A DNA stretch of 64,000 nt from Thalassia testudinum. Lineage: Eukaryota > Streptophyta > Magnoliopsida > Alismatales > Hydrocharitaceae. The stretch is taken from contig JAZHRO010000036.1 in assembly GCA_037157565.1 (NCBI GenBank), positions 138,748,501 through 138,812,500 of the forward strand, in the 5' to 3' direction. Positions 33,796 through 46,200 of the stretch are shown here, one piece after another; positions within the stretch are counted from its first letter, which is position 1; each line of letters begins with the position of its first letter. The notes under the pieces are model-generated. The model searched no databases, was not told the DNA's origin, and saw only the letters and a program-made list of their open reading frames with translations. The position numbers were made by a program, and so were the translations under genes.

Positions 33796-35651
33796 AAAGC
33801 AGATATCCAGAGAATCAGAATTTTATTGCAATTAGGTAAAGTTTTTCATGGTAGAAAATGCTAATAGAGACAGATAGATAGATAGATAGGGAAAGAGAGA
33901 GAAGAAAGTGGCAGAGAAACGACGTCGCTTGTGGGATGCTTGTGCGAGATGCAATAGCACCTTAGATCCAGGGCACCGAGATGGAGTTGCAGAGGGATCG
34001 AGAATTGCAGAGAAAACGGTAGAAGAGATCTAGAGTTGATGGGAGAGAGAGATTCTAATTGATGCCTTCAACTTGGGGGCCCTGGGCCTTCTATTATAGT
34101 TTTGATGGAGGGTAAAAAGGATATTTGAGGCCTTAATCTCTTGTAACAACTCCTGAGCGATTTGATCCGTTGATCGGGAGATCAACGGCTCTGATTTGGC
34201 CTGAAAATAGCCCTTAAAAAGCCTTCTACACTCGAATTTGCTCTGGTGGCGACACGTGGCAGCCGTTGGATCGTTGGATCAAAGATCGTACGACCTCGCT
34301 TCCTCCTCACACGCCCGCTACAGCAACCTCTTTCCACATGTGCACCCGCAAGGCCCTTTTTAGCACCTTATGATGGCTTACGCGCTCTTGCCTCACCTTC
34401 CTAATTTTGCAAAACGCGTTCCATCGAGTGTCCACCCGCGAAGGGCTCTGATCGCACCATGTAGTTGATGGGAGAGAGAGATTCTAATTGATGCCTCCAA
34501 CTGGGGGGCCCTCGGCCTTCTTTTATAGTTTTAATGGAGGGTAAAAGGATATTTGAGGGCTTAATCTCATGTAACAATTCCTAGGTGATCTGATCCGTTG
34601 ATCGAGAGATCAACAGCTCTGATTTAGCCTAAAAATAGCCCTTAAAAACCCTTCTACGCTCGAATTTGCTCTAGTGGCGACACGTGGCAACCGTTGGATC
34701 GTTGGATCAAAGATCGCACGACCTCACTTCCTCCTCACGCACCCGCTGCAGCAACCTCTTTCCACATGTGCACCCGCAAGGCCCTTTTTAGCACCTTATG
34801 ATGGCTTACGCGCTCTTGCCTCGCCTTCCTAATTTTGCAAAATGCGTTCAATCGAGTGTCCACCAGCGAAGGGCTCTGATTGCACCATGTAGTTGTGACT
34901 CTGCTCTCCGATCACGCAATTGCGCCCGCGGGCGCTCGCAAACAATGCAGCTTCAATTTCGCGCAGCCCACGGCTCGAACCCGCATTCTGCGCTTACGCA
35001 CACGCATGTGAACCGTGTTGCACGAACCTTCTATTATATATACTTGTTTAGTTCTATTTATGCTCATTAAATCTCAGCGAGCGATGTGGTGCGCTCGTGG
35101 CCGTTGGATGAAAATCCAATGGCCCACAACGTGCGATGCGGCCTTCCTAGATGAGGCGGTGGTGAGGGAGCAGCTGTGATGGTGCCACGTGGTTCCATCA
35201 TGGCCGTTCATCTTCTTTTCTTTATATTTGGTGATGTTAACCTCCGATCGAGTGGATTTTTGCATCTTTGGACTGCGATCATTAATCCGGATCCATCCAT
35301 GCAGTTGGATTCTTCATCTGAAGCTTGGATCTTTGTCATTTGGCTCCATGATCTTCATTCTTCTATGGACTACACACAATGCTCTAGTTGTCTGATCAGG
35401 ATGATTTCGGAAGCGTTGGACTCCCATCGTCGTTCTGATCAGATCTGTCCAGTCTGATCTGACATCCACGGCTTTGAATCATCTGCAATTAAAATCATCT
35501 CTCTTTTATGTCATAAAATGACGATATTATCCATATGACTAATAAACTAGCTATTGTGCAAATTACGACGCCTATGAATGCATTATTCCTAAGTTATGCT
35601 AGAATCTAGCTTAATTCAGGTGATTTAGGTTGCGTGATTGTTGTGCAATCA
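33603..35651 (-). repeat. 5' LTR of element 2, 2049 bp, with an internal tandem duplication
   Basis: It matches the 3' LTR but is longer because a 429-bp segment is repeated (34034-34462 and 34463-34892). The G-box palindrome is intact here (CACGTG at 35186-35191). Plus-strand frames at 34798-35457 are not genes. Confidence 0.92.
34034..34892 (-). repeat. 429-bp tandem duplication in the element 2 5' LTR
   Basis: Both units start AGTTGATGGGAGAGAGAG (34034 and 34463) and continue through the GGGCCCT and TATA region. The unit at 34463 keeps minus-strand TATAAAAG (plus 34520-34527). The other unit has CTATTATA at 34091-34098. Confidence 0.88.
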
Positions 35652-35656
35652 GTTGG

Positions 35657-35715
35657 GCTTGGACTTAATTGGATTAGGTAGACCACTCTAGAGTGGTAGC
35701 TAAATGGGTCCTAGG
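35657..35715 (-). repeat. Element 3 3' LTR, short middle part
   Basis: 59 bases left between the right flank of element 2 and the left flank of A2. They join to 26780 on one side and 40151 on the other once both insertions are removed. Confidence 0.7.
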
Positions 35716-36330
35716 TGTTGGTGTAAGAGCACCTCAATCATTGATTTTGATGATAACAAAGTACTTGTTATTTAACATTTGCATTGAGTTTAAGATTTCA
35801 TAATAAATGCAAATGGATTCAAGTGTGAAGAGCTCAATCTCTCATCCATGGCAGAATGGAAGAGCTTGATGGAGGAGAAGAGAAGATGGAGCATCGCGTG
35901 GAGTGAGAGCTTGAAGACAGAGAAGAATAGGATAGATGTCTTCTTCATCTTTGTATTTATACTCTTTATTTGCTTTGCTTTTTTACTTTTCTTAGATTCA
36001 TTGATAAAGAGCCCAAGGTAACAAACATTAGTCCTAGGAACACTTACACTATCCCTAAGATACTTAGGCAATCTTAGAAATCACTTAGAAAATCAAAACA
36101 GTAATCAAATAGCCCGATCAAACGTCCAATCTAGACCTCAAACATCTAATCTTGAACTTTAAGACGTCTGACCTTTTGTCCAGACGTCCAAACACTTAGG
36201 CTGGACTTAGTGTATTCTGTTCTTTGGTTTCAAACAACCATCCCAAAGCCCAGACATCTTAAAAGACGTCTGAAGACCTTACCAGACGTCCAACTAGAAA
36301 ACTGTTGTCCTATTGTTACGAATGCGGCTT

Positions 36331-37197
36331 CAAGACGTCTTTTAAGACGTCTGGGAGGTGGCCCAGACGTCTGACTAGACGTCTGGAACCCCTTCCAGAC
36401 GTCTGGGATTTAATTTCTGCGGCAAGGTGGATTTCGTCTACGCACGCAGACCTGCAGATGCTTCTTTTTCCCTCTCCTCCTACGGGCGTAGGCGCTGCCC
36501 TCTCTCTCGCTCTCTCTCCCCGCACGGCTTTAAAAGGGCCCTCGCCCTCTCCCTCACTCTCATCTCCTCCGCTCCCTTCTTCTTCTTCTTCCAGCGAGTG
36601 CGAGCGCGAGCGAGCAGCGGCAGCGGCAGCCGCTGCGAGTTGCGGGAGGAGGTGTCGCGTGAGGGAGGAGACGCTCGGCCGTGAGGGCTCGAGCTTGCCG
36701 GGGCAGCTGGAGCCAGCCGGCGGGGGAGCCGCGGGCGTGGAGCGTCGCTGGAGGGCTGCTACAGCTCGAGCAGCAGGCGGACGAGGCGCGGCGCAGCCGT
36801 GCGTCGCGGGAGGAGGGCGAGTCGAGCTCTGATTCTGGAAATTTTTCCAGAATCAGACGTCTGGGATTCCAACCAGATGACGGTGAAGACGTCTGGAGGA
36901 CTGTCCAAACGTCTGGTAAGTAAGTTATTTTCGTCCTTCTTCCTTTTCTGCCACCGTCCGTACTGAGCACGAGGAGTGGGTACGTGTAGGTTCTGAGATT
37001 CGCATCCAACGCAAATCAGACGTCTGGCCACAGTGCCAGACGACGGGAAGGACTTCCAGACATCCGGGGTGACCATCGAACGTCTGGGAACTAGGCCAGA
37101 CACCCCCACAGGCTTCTAGACTTCTGAGAGACTACACAGAGCGAAGGTATCCTCTAAACCACTTTTTAAGACGTCTGGAAGAGGTTCCAGACGTCTG
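36331..37197. repeat. GACGTC palindromes in B1
   Basis: Perfect CAGACGTCTG copies lie at 36364, 36396, 36854, 37017 and 37188, with near copies at 36331, 36344, 36376, 36887 and 37168. Confidence 0.82.
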
Positions 37198-37495
37198 ATT
37201 TTGAACTGTTTCGTCGTTTTCGACTCGTTTAGGGCCCGTTCGGAGTCCGTTTTCCGTGTTTCAAGTTGCGTTCTTTTCGGGATAAAATCCTCTACCCGTT
37301 TACAGTAATTATATACTGTTCTGAGAAACTCCTTGTGTTTGATCCTTGTGTTAGGACCCCGTTCCATTGCAGTCTCGGGGGTTGTGGAGGCACGCGGGAT
37401 TTCCGACCACGCCCCCATTACTTCCATTGTAGCTAGTAGAGTGGCGTTAGAAATTATTAACATAATTTGTTACAATTATGGAACAATTAATAGAA

Positions 37496-37640
37496 CCTAG
37501 GGCATTGCATGAATCCTAGGAATGAGAAACCAGATTGAATGATAGATCCTAGGGTATTGCATGAATCCTAAGGCTGGAAAACGAGATTGAATGATAGATC
37601 CTAGGGTACGGCATGAATCCTAGGACTAGAAGACTAGTGA
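37496..37640. repeat. 52-bp minisatellite in B1, three units
   Basis: Units start at 37496, 37548 and 37600, each with CCTAGGG, then GCATGAATCCTA(A/G)G. B2 carries the reverse-complement version at about 54402-54560. Confidence 0.8.
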
Positions 37641-38382
37641 AATGAATATACATATTACAGTCTTGGAAAATGTGGAAAGGAAATAATAGCTACCTGTAAA
37701 TTGGTTTAACAGCTGCCTGTTATGAATAAATGAACATGATTGAGAATATGGGTTGTATGAACGTGAAACTGGAAAGGTGAAACCTGAATGTGCCGAGTTA
37801 AAAGAGCTGAAACCCTACGGGGAATTAGGAGTAGAACTCCTGGAAAGAGAATGAAATGGAACTGAGAAAGAAAGATGTGGAAGTGCGTTGTCTCTTGGGT
37901 ACGTAGTGCCAGGGGAAGCACCTGCTACCTGCTTAGTGCAGAGCAGAGCCAGCCACCCCAGGGACCCGGGGTTAGGTCTGGCCACTTTGTACCGACTTTT
38001 GGCCATCGTGTACACAATACCGAGGAGAGCTACTAGTGTAGGGCGAGTACTAGCTACCCCACGGGCCCCGGGGTTCTGCTAGCTCACCTACACCGACTTG
38101 TTAGGCCCACTGGGCAAACCAGGGTAGTCAGGCGAGGGTGCACAGACTGTGGAGGGGCAAGGCCCCTGTTTGGTTACCGTGGAGGGGTTGGACCCCTGTT
38201 ACTGAGAGGGCTCTGCCCTATACTGGTTCCGTGCTGTGCTTTGGGCACACCCGTTAACGGAAACGACTGACCTCATGCCAGTGCGGGTAGCTACCCGTGC
38301 GTTTACCGCGTGTGCCGTAGTCACCGTTACGTCTGTCAGTGACCTTGGGGTGGTTGACTGAGAGTAGGATCACCACAGGGGA

Positions 38383-38400
38383 CTCTCCCGGCCAGGAGAG
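38383..38400. other. Conserved hairpin in B1
   Basis: CTCTCC-CGGCCA-GGAGAG. B2 keeps it at 53626-53643 with a changed loop (TGGTCG). Confidence 0.6.
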
Positions 38401-39559
38401 CACCACGTGTTACTTCTACTGTTCGGAAAAGACTGCAATCAAGATCATTCCCATGAGGAACATTCGAGATCAAGTGAAGGATTTGAGAAATAGATAAATT
38501 GTGAAACAATAGAAAGACGTAAATAAAGGAAGAAAGAAAATAAAACAGCTACTGGACACTTTACTACTCCTTTAGTTTAGCTGCCACTCTACTCAGCGTT
38601 TCGCTGACGTGTTACACTCGTTACTTTGCAGGATCAGGTGTTGAGCAGCCAGGGTCAGCGGCTGCAGAGGACGCTGGGCCAAGTAGGGTCCAGTAGAGTT
38701 ACCACTATTCTTTTGAGCCCTTTTTGTTCCACTGTAGTAAGTAGTTCTTGTTACTCTCTGTACTTTTCTTTACTCGTAGTTCTTATTATGTTATGAATGT
38801 TGTTCTACTGTTGTGGTGGTACATGCTGTAGTAGTTCTTTTTCTTACTGCTGAATTTTGTTACTGCTAGTTATATTTCATGTTGAATGTGGTTTATTTTA
38901 TTGCTCTTTTGGTTACTTCCTCGTTGGACGAGTAGGTCTTGGGATTAGTCGAGTCGGTCTGGTTCTCGTGTCTCGTAGGGACTCGAGAATCGGGTCGTTA
39001 CACCTATCAAACATAATCTTGGAAGATTAACCTATGATTATATTTAATTAGATTTCCAGACGTCCATAAATCATCCCAGACGTCTGATAAATAGACATTA
39101 GGCTAAGATCTAACCCAAATCTACTTTTGTCAAACCCTAATAACTGTTTGAGCCTCAGGGAATCAATTCCCTCAGAGATTTCCCATTCTAAACGTCCTGA
39201 CCTTTTGCCAAATTTCCTATATGTCTTCTAACCCTTATAACACTAGAACCTTGTGTTGATCTGGTGAAAATAGGAAGAAAGCCATCTTAGGATTAAACGT
39301 CTGACTAATTTCCTAAACGTCTTACAATTGACCACTTAGACGTCCATCTTGATCCAACACCATCCAGATGATCAACTCTTCTAAATCAGACGACTGACCT
39401 TTAGATCAGGCAAAGACCCAAACGTCTGACCTTAAGTCCAGACATCTGATAACTCTATCAGAATCATAAATGACCTTGATTTCGACCTGATTTGCCTTGA
39501 ATTTATTCACAATGACTATAGAAGCCTTCCAAGGCCTTCTAAACCCTTCTTAGGGCCTC

Positions 39560-39567
39560 TATAAATA
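39560..39567 (+). promoter_or_regulatory. TATA box of solo LTR A2
   Basis: TATAAATA in the same CCTCTAT-AA-ATAGAGG inverted repeat as A1. Confidence 0.6.
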
Positions 39568-40150
39568 GAGGAGCACCCTTCCTAAGCACCACACACCTTG
39601 AGAATACTACTTCCACTCATATTGTGTCCAAGAAGAGATAGAAAATTGATCTTTCTCTCTAAGCCTTATTTAACAAATCTAAGAGCACTGAAACTCTACT
39701 CCAATCACGCCTACATACTTCTGACCAAGGGAAGCTCCTTTTACCTATAAAAGCTAGATTTTATATGTACTTATTTGGGCTCTATAGGACTGTTGTAATT
39801 TTGCTTTTAGCTAGGTATTCGCTTTATGAATTTTCGTCTCCATCGCAAAACAAAATACTCCTCGTGAGTAGGAGTTTAAGGTTACACTAGCCCCTGATAT
39901 AAAGTAGCGTGGTTGTAAGTGGTTGAACTACTCTTGTTTAAGTAGTTCAGTTAGTAGATTTGATCAACTAGATCGATCAGGAAATCCTAAACCGAGAGGT
40001 TTAGGTGGTGGTTTTTACCTGGGTGTGGGTTTCCACCTAAAAATCCTTGTGTGCTTTGTGAGATTGCATTCTTGTGTGTTTGTCTATTTTATTCCACATT
40101 ATTTTGTATCACGCAAATCTCACCCCCCCTCCATTAGGAATTACACTAGG

Positions 40151-41235
40151 TTGGTCTCATAGATCTAGGCAATAGGTTTAGGTTCGACTCCTAAAATAGG
40201 TTCACTTAACCTATTACTAGTGTGGTAGGTTCAATTAAACTTATCACAAGTTTAATTGAGTCATAGTGTGTGAAATTGGGATAAGAAATTCCCAATTAGG
40301 TTGTAGGTGAGTCAACTGGACTATGACTGAGTCCAATTGAACTTGCATGGGTTGAAAAAGGGTCTAATTGGGTTCCATGAATCCAATAAAAAAAAAGGGC
40401 TAACCCAATTGACTTGTACTGAGTCAATTAGGTGTAGTGTGAACCTAATTGGGTTCTTAGGTAGGGTTAATGGTAGTGTACTAGGCTTAGGTAGTCTCTA
40501 GATAGGTTTCCTAAGGTATATAGTATGATTCTTAGGCCAAAAGAAGCAAAATATGGCTTCTAATTCCAAAACAGGAACTAAAGAAGACCTCCAGATGTCT
40601 AGAAGCTTGGTCAGACAACATATACTTCAAAGTTGGACGTCTGATGGATAAGTTGGATGTCCAATTCTGTATCAGTATTGGCATTAGGTTTTGGCTAGGA
40701 TTTCTGCAGATATTAGACGTCCAGATAGTGTATCTGGACGTCCAGAGGTGTGCTGGAAAGTCCATTTAAGGTTTCCAAGGCTAAACTAACCTAATAGGAG
40801 GGTGGCTTAGGGGTAGGAAGGTGGATAAGGTTATCCTAAGGACTAGGGATAGAGGTAGGATTATCCTACATACTTTACTTTAATTTTTTACATTTATTCC
40901 TACAAGTAGCCTAGTATGCCTCCTTCTTACTCTCTGTCTTCAACTCTTCTTTATACTTAGCTTTATTCCAAGCTTCCGTTCCAACTCTGTTGTAGCTCCA
41001 GCCTCTATCCAACTTTTATTTAACTGCTATCCAGCTTCAAGTTATCTCTTGACCTTTTTATTACCTGCAAACCCAATTATTCACTAATTAGTATGGAAAT
41101 ATAGCATCATTTCATGAATAGTTAAGTAGAGCAATTATAATGCAAAATATGCAACTGATGCATGTATTATTTCTAAGTTAAGCTAAGATCTAACTCAATT
41201 CAGATCAATGAAGTCCTATAATTACTGCGCAATCA
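40151..41235 (-). repeat. Element 3 3' LTR, inner part
   Basis: It ends ...GCGCAATCA at 41235, next to the polypurine tract 41236-41250. 41080-41235 resembles the inner edge of the element 2 LTR. 40570-40745 carries GACGTC motifs, including the 12-bp palindrome CTGGACGTCCAG at 40734-40745. Confidence 0.72.
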
Positions 41236-43219
41236 TACCCCCGTGCCTAAATTTTGCTAGTCCCTAATAAATGCAAGAATGAAAAATGAGTGCAAGGTGT
41301 ATAATCCATGCTATTTACAACACAGCTCCCAAAGGACTGCTTATTCCATTTTATTAAGGGATTAACAAAAGATTTCTTCTTGTCTTCTTCCAAAAATTTA
41401 GAGATCCAAATAAATGTGAAAATGATGTGTGATAGCAGCCTAAGCAACGGATCCAAGTGAAAAGCGAACCCACATTTAAAGTTTGTACTTGAACCTCGAT
41501 AAAAATTCTATCAAGATAGGCAAACTTCTTCCCTTGAAGATAATAGCAAGTAATTTGTGATTTTTTTCCAACTTTTTTGGCTTAGGTAGAAGATGTCTAA
41601 GTCAAATGGTTTTATATTTGGTGGCTTAACACTCATCTGATGATATATGTAGCCTAGTACTACAGATCTAGATCTCTAGACCATCAAACATGTCAACCCA
41701 AATAAAGGCTCAAAATTATGCACCCTTTTAGCTCCTTTGCACTCACTTTCTCTCTTTCTTTTTTTATTTTTCCTTTTTCCTCTTCTTTTTTCTTTTTTTC
41801 TTTTTCTTTGAGACTTTCTTTGGAGAGCTCACAATCTCACCAAATTTGTAGAAGCACTCAGTATTTGGTGAGCTCACATAGCATCAACACTCCAATTATA
41901 ATTCTGACAACCCTACAACTAAGTCAGAATCCTTCAGGTAGTATTCAAGCGGTCAGAAATACTAGGTAAGGGTCATATTTGGTGGATCGTAATGAGTATT
42001 TTTACCTCAATGAAATCGGCATAACGAAATCGACACATAAACATGAATAGGAACTTCAACACTTTTTTTTCTTTATATATTTTTTTTCTTTTTTTTTCTT
42101 TTTTTTTCATAAATACCAATACAACACTCACAACATAAACTTTTATTTATGAGACATTATTAGGGAATGATGATGTTCAAGAAGATATTGTGTGGCTTAT
42201 TTGATGGCAAGGCCTACTCTAGGCACCAAGGAAGGGATGGATAAGATAAGTGTACTTCTGACCTTTGACATTACTACCCTTCTTCAGCTGAAGATTCTAC
42301 GAAGGACGATCATAACCATCCACCATGGTCATAGTTTTATTAGAACTCAATCTTTATGTATCTGTCTTATTTATTGGCTCTCAGGAATTCACACAACAGT
42401 ATTCTCACGCAGGAACTAAGAGTGAAAACTATACCTAACTCTAAGGTATCATTATCCAATTATTCATAACTTAAGAGTCATCACACTAGACTTAAAGCAC
42501 TAGTAGACACTCTACTCTCACCTCACAAATGTTTGGTGGATCTAATGAATGATAATTTGCTTGACTCCCTAAGTAACTATCCAAGAGCTCAGGAAAAGAA
42601 GCAATGCTTCTCCTCGACAAACTAAAATGTCCATTAGTTTTCACAAAGAATCCATTACAAAATCTATGTGCAAGTGAAATAATTACACTAGATTCTAAAC
42701 TAAGAGACAATTTAAGAAGAAAATCCTCGATAGAACCTCCTTGATAAAAATATTTTTTATATAAATGCATGAATGCAATATGTATAAATGATTTAGGTTT
42801 TTCAACAATAACCTTTCATAGTTGCACTTCAATATCTTCCCTTATTCGAGTTCACATTCAGCTTGGTTCCTAATTTTGGAACAAAAACATGAGTGGACAA
42901 GTCAAAAATGACTGTTGCGGACAATTTCTAGCTCCAATGTAAACATTAGAGGTGGAGTCGACTGTTCTTAATTAAGGACCCTAAAGTACAATTAGCATGA
43001 TGTTCAAAAATATGAAAGGTTTTTTTCTACATATTGGTAGAAAAAAAATTTTCAGTGTAACTGTACTACCCCCCATACCTAACTTCGTGCATGTCCTCAC
43101 GGATGAATATAACGAAAATGAATACGAGACAAGAGGTATAAAGGATAGAAATCACTTGGAATAGATCCTGAATTTTTTGTTTCACTTGATGCAACACCTA
43201 TGATATGATTCCCCATAAA
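41236..43219 (-). other. Element 3 non-coding 3' region with polypurine tract and post-ORF motif
   Basis: It is similar to element 2 at 28373-29966. The polypurine tract is at 41236-41250. The purine-rich post-ORF motif (GAGGACATG...GTTAGGTATGGGGGG) is at 43065-43101. A block at about 42885-42975 matches 3805-3890 of element 1, but it lies on the other side of the motif. CT-rich runs occur at 41740-41820 and 42060-42110. There is no gene. Confidence 0.6.
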
Positions 43220-43224
43220 GATGT

Positions 43225-46200
43225 TGATGAGAAGCTAATCATGGACTTTAATTACCCCTAATTAACTAGTATTCCTAGTTAATTAGCTAAGATTACGTAA
43301 ATATATGGGTTAATTATAAAATACAGGATAAAATATTAAAGGACCTTAAAATAAGTTTAAAATACTATATTATTATCCAATTAATATTATTAATAATTTA
43401 ATTAACAAATGAACTCGAAATATCATCAATAATTTACCTCATTAATGTGTTAACTAACTTAAGTATAACTTATACCTAAGTATGTAATAACTTAAGAAAC
43501 TTTACTTAATTAAATAAATTAAGGTAAAAAGTTTGAAAATGTAAATCCAAGGTTTAAATATAATATTTGTCTCATTTATAATCGTATATAAAAGTTGAAA
43601 AAGATTTAAATTAAAATAAACCCTGAAAACCTTAGTTTACATTTTAGTCCCTAAGTTTTATTTCAACCGAGTCCTTAATCTTCACCTAGGTCTTTATCTT
43701 TCATTACATATAGGTCCCTGTAAGCCCCTTCTTCTTCTTTCCTTCTTCAGCCTTTCCGACGGTTGACGACAGGAGGTATCCACACCCGCCGATCACCATC
43801 CATCTAACATCCTCCCCTTCCAAGCTCCTAGAGCTTGTGCTCACCATCCTCTTTTCATCAATTGGTCTGGATGAAGCTGTAATCCTATTTAAGGCTTAAA
43901 GTTAACCTCACTGGCGTCGGAGAAGACGCCGGTGGTTACTTCACTCCTAGATCTTTTTCCGTCCAAATTCACCCTCCTCCTCAACTGCCATAACTTATAA
44001 ATACCCCTCCACCTCCTCGATTTTAAGGAGTTAGCTCCCTTCCCTCTTCTCCCATTGAGCTAGCAGATAGGCTATTCGCTCCAAAATCCAATGACCTTCT
44101 CTTCCTCCGTCTTCCTCCATTCATCTTCACTTGTTCTAGATCTCCACAATCGTCCACTGAGTCTTCTGACGCAGTGTCGACTCTGGACTTCCTCTGCTAC
44201 GCTTTGCCTACATCTACCGGACTTCTTCCTCCACCCCTCTAATTTCCTCCTCCATTAAGGACCTTTGACGGAGATCCTCTGCCCCCTTCGTCTAGGTAAC
44301 AGTAGGTTAGGTAAGTAGTTTAATTACAGTAGTTAGTTAGGTAGGATAGTTAGATGTAATGTCAAATTTCTGGTCATCTTCTTCAGCTCCGGTGAGCTCT
44401 TTGAGCTTGACTAGAGCACTCTTTTGTCTTTTTATTTCACTGAACACCTTCCTTAATCCTCCATGATCATCTCTGACACCTTAATTCCCTGATTTGAACA
44501 CCTATTCGCCTAATCCGCCTCCACCTTCACCAGCTGCTTCCGCTGTCCATTGCGGAAGTATCTGAGGGTAATTCACCTCCACTGGGGCCCTCCATCATTT
44601 AATCATCACTTAAGGGCCCCTATCTTCACCTTAATTTGAGTAATAATCATTCATATAATAAATGCTCAAATTTCATACAACCTCCTGAGCTCGCTGTTAA
44701 TGGCAGCTCAGGAGGAGTTCCTCCAACTAATCATCCACCTGTACACTATCGCCACACTTCACTGACATGATCTCTCCACTCAATTGAGTGAGAGAACATG
44801 TCCTAAGTTCGAGCGAACTCAGATTACACTTTTTATGAATTCACTGTATATCTTTTATTTTAATCACCAATTGAGCTAATTAATGAGCTTTTGAGGTTCC
44901 TTGCAACCTTAGAAAACTTTTTAGATCCTTAATGGCTTGTTTTGATAGTTTTTGCACATGTATGGCCATTTTCTAGACTCACCGGAGCTCCGACGAGTCA
45001 AAAACAATCTTCAGCTTATGGAACTCCCTGAGAAGCTCTAGATTGCTTATTTGAGGACTAAGGATTCTATTTTGGTGATTATTTTGGTGATTTGAAGTCT
45101 GGAGATAGATATAGATTTCTGTCTTCTCCAACTCCGCACAGAGTTGAAGAATACTGTTGGTTAAGTTTAAACTTGATTTAGGAGGTTCAGAAGCATCAAG
45201 AGGATGCCGTGAGATCAGACTTGAAGATCAAACACTTAGAAAAGGTTTAGTTTGTTCTGTCGAACAAACTCACTTTAGATCTCAGGCAACAGACCTGAAA
45301 CCCTAGGCTTCTTGGTTGAAACTCCTTTTTGATACCCTGAACATATTTCTGAGATCAAATAGAAATGATTTGAAGTATTAATTTCATCTAATATTGTTCA
45401 ATATAGAAAGTCAAATTTCAAGGTTTAGTGGCCAACATTAGGTCTGATCTGTTGATTTAGGATTCAGTTAGAGAAATTGATGAATTCAAATTATTTTTGG
45501 GATGATTTTAGATAGATTAGATTCAATTTGGATGATTTTTAATCAGTATTTTAGAAGAATGAATCAAACTTCTGTTCAGTTTGGGTTCATTTGAACCTAA
45601 CACTGGCTTCAGTGACTCTCTGATGAAATTCAAATGCAAATTCTGCCTAGATAGACCCTTAACAACCTTCAGAGGTTGTTTAATCTGATAAAAATGACCT
45701 TTAGCTTTCTGTTGAGCTGAACAGAATGAGAAATGGAGCTCTGAAGCTCCTTAGCAAAGCTCTTAAGCTTCTTCTTCTCCCTGAAGTCATGCAGCACTCC
45801 TTTCTACATTCAATAGGTGCGGAAACACCTACTAAAACTATTCAGGACCTCATTTGAGGTCAAAGAACCTTGCTGCAGGTCCTTAAACCTGAGGTTCTAC
45901 ACTGCAGGCCAAAATGGCCATGATAATCCTTCATTTACACCCTTCAAATCAAAGGGCAAGACATTTTCTAAGCATCAAATTGATGCTGTAAACTTGTAGA
46001 GCATCTTTAGAGCTTTCCAGCAAGCCTTTACTTGCTCGATTTGGAGCTCTGAGCCGGCCAGAATCCTCAATTGAAAATTGGCCTGGAGGGGACAAAGTTA
46101 ATCCCACATCGATAAAATAGGAACGCGCACCTTGGAATAAAACGAAAAAGTGATAGGGCTTTATCGGTCGTCAGTGCTGGGCGCACAATGAGCATGTGTG

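Larger units (their letters stand above)
26781..35651 (-). mobile_element. Element 2: complete non-autonomous Athila-related LTR retrotransposon
   Basis: 8871 bp with two direct LTRs (26781-28372 and 33603-35651), both TGTTCGAC...CAATCA on the plus strand, and the target duplication GTTGG on both sides (26776-26780 and 35652-35656). The primer site lies at 33582-33599 and the polypurine tract at 28373-28385. Only decayed, non-enzymatic frames are found between them. It sits inside the 3' LTR of the related element 3. Confidence 0.92.
36314..39002 (-). mobile_element. B1: solo LTR of family B inside A2
   Basis: 2689 bp between the target duplications CCTAT (36309-36313 and 39003-39007). Its minus-strand start TGTAACGACCCGATTCTCG matches the plus-strand start of B2 at 53035. 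Both copies share a GC-rich central block, a hairpin, a minisatellite and GACGTC palindromes. No internal domain or second LTR is seen, so I call it a solo LTR; the family is probably Ty3/gypsy by its TGTAACGACCC start. Frames at 36305-37109 and 37706-38082 are in this LTR and are not genes. The transcription direction of family B is not certain. Confidence 0.8.
35716..40145 (+). mobile_element. A2: solo LTR of family A, interrupted by B1
   Basis: TGTTGG...TTACA ends are flanked by the target duplication CTAGG (35711-35715 and 40146-40150). Without B1 it is about 1.74 kb. It carries decayed GACGTC palindromes at 36121-36300 and 39055-39449 (one perfect, 39077-39086) and TATAAATA at 39560-39567, 110 bp after the last palindrome. 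It is more diverged than A1. Confidence 0.88.

Noticed and set aside
36305..37109. Cluster of long GC-rich frames on both strands with Arg/Ser/Ala runs
   Set aside because: They sit in solo LTR B1 (target duplication CCTAT), and B2 does not conserve the same frames.
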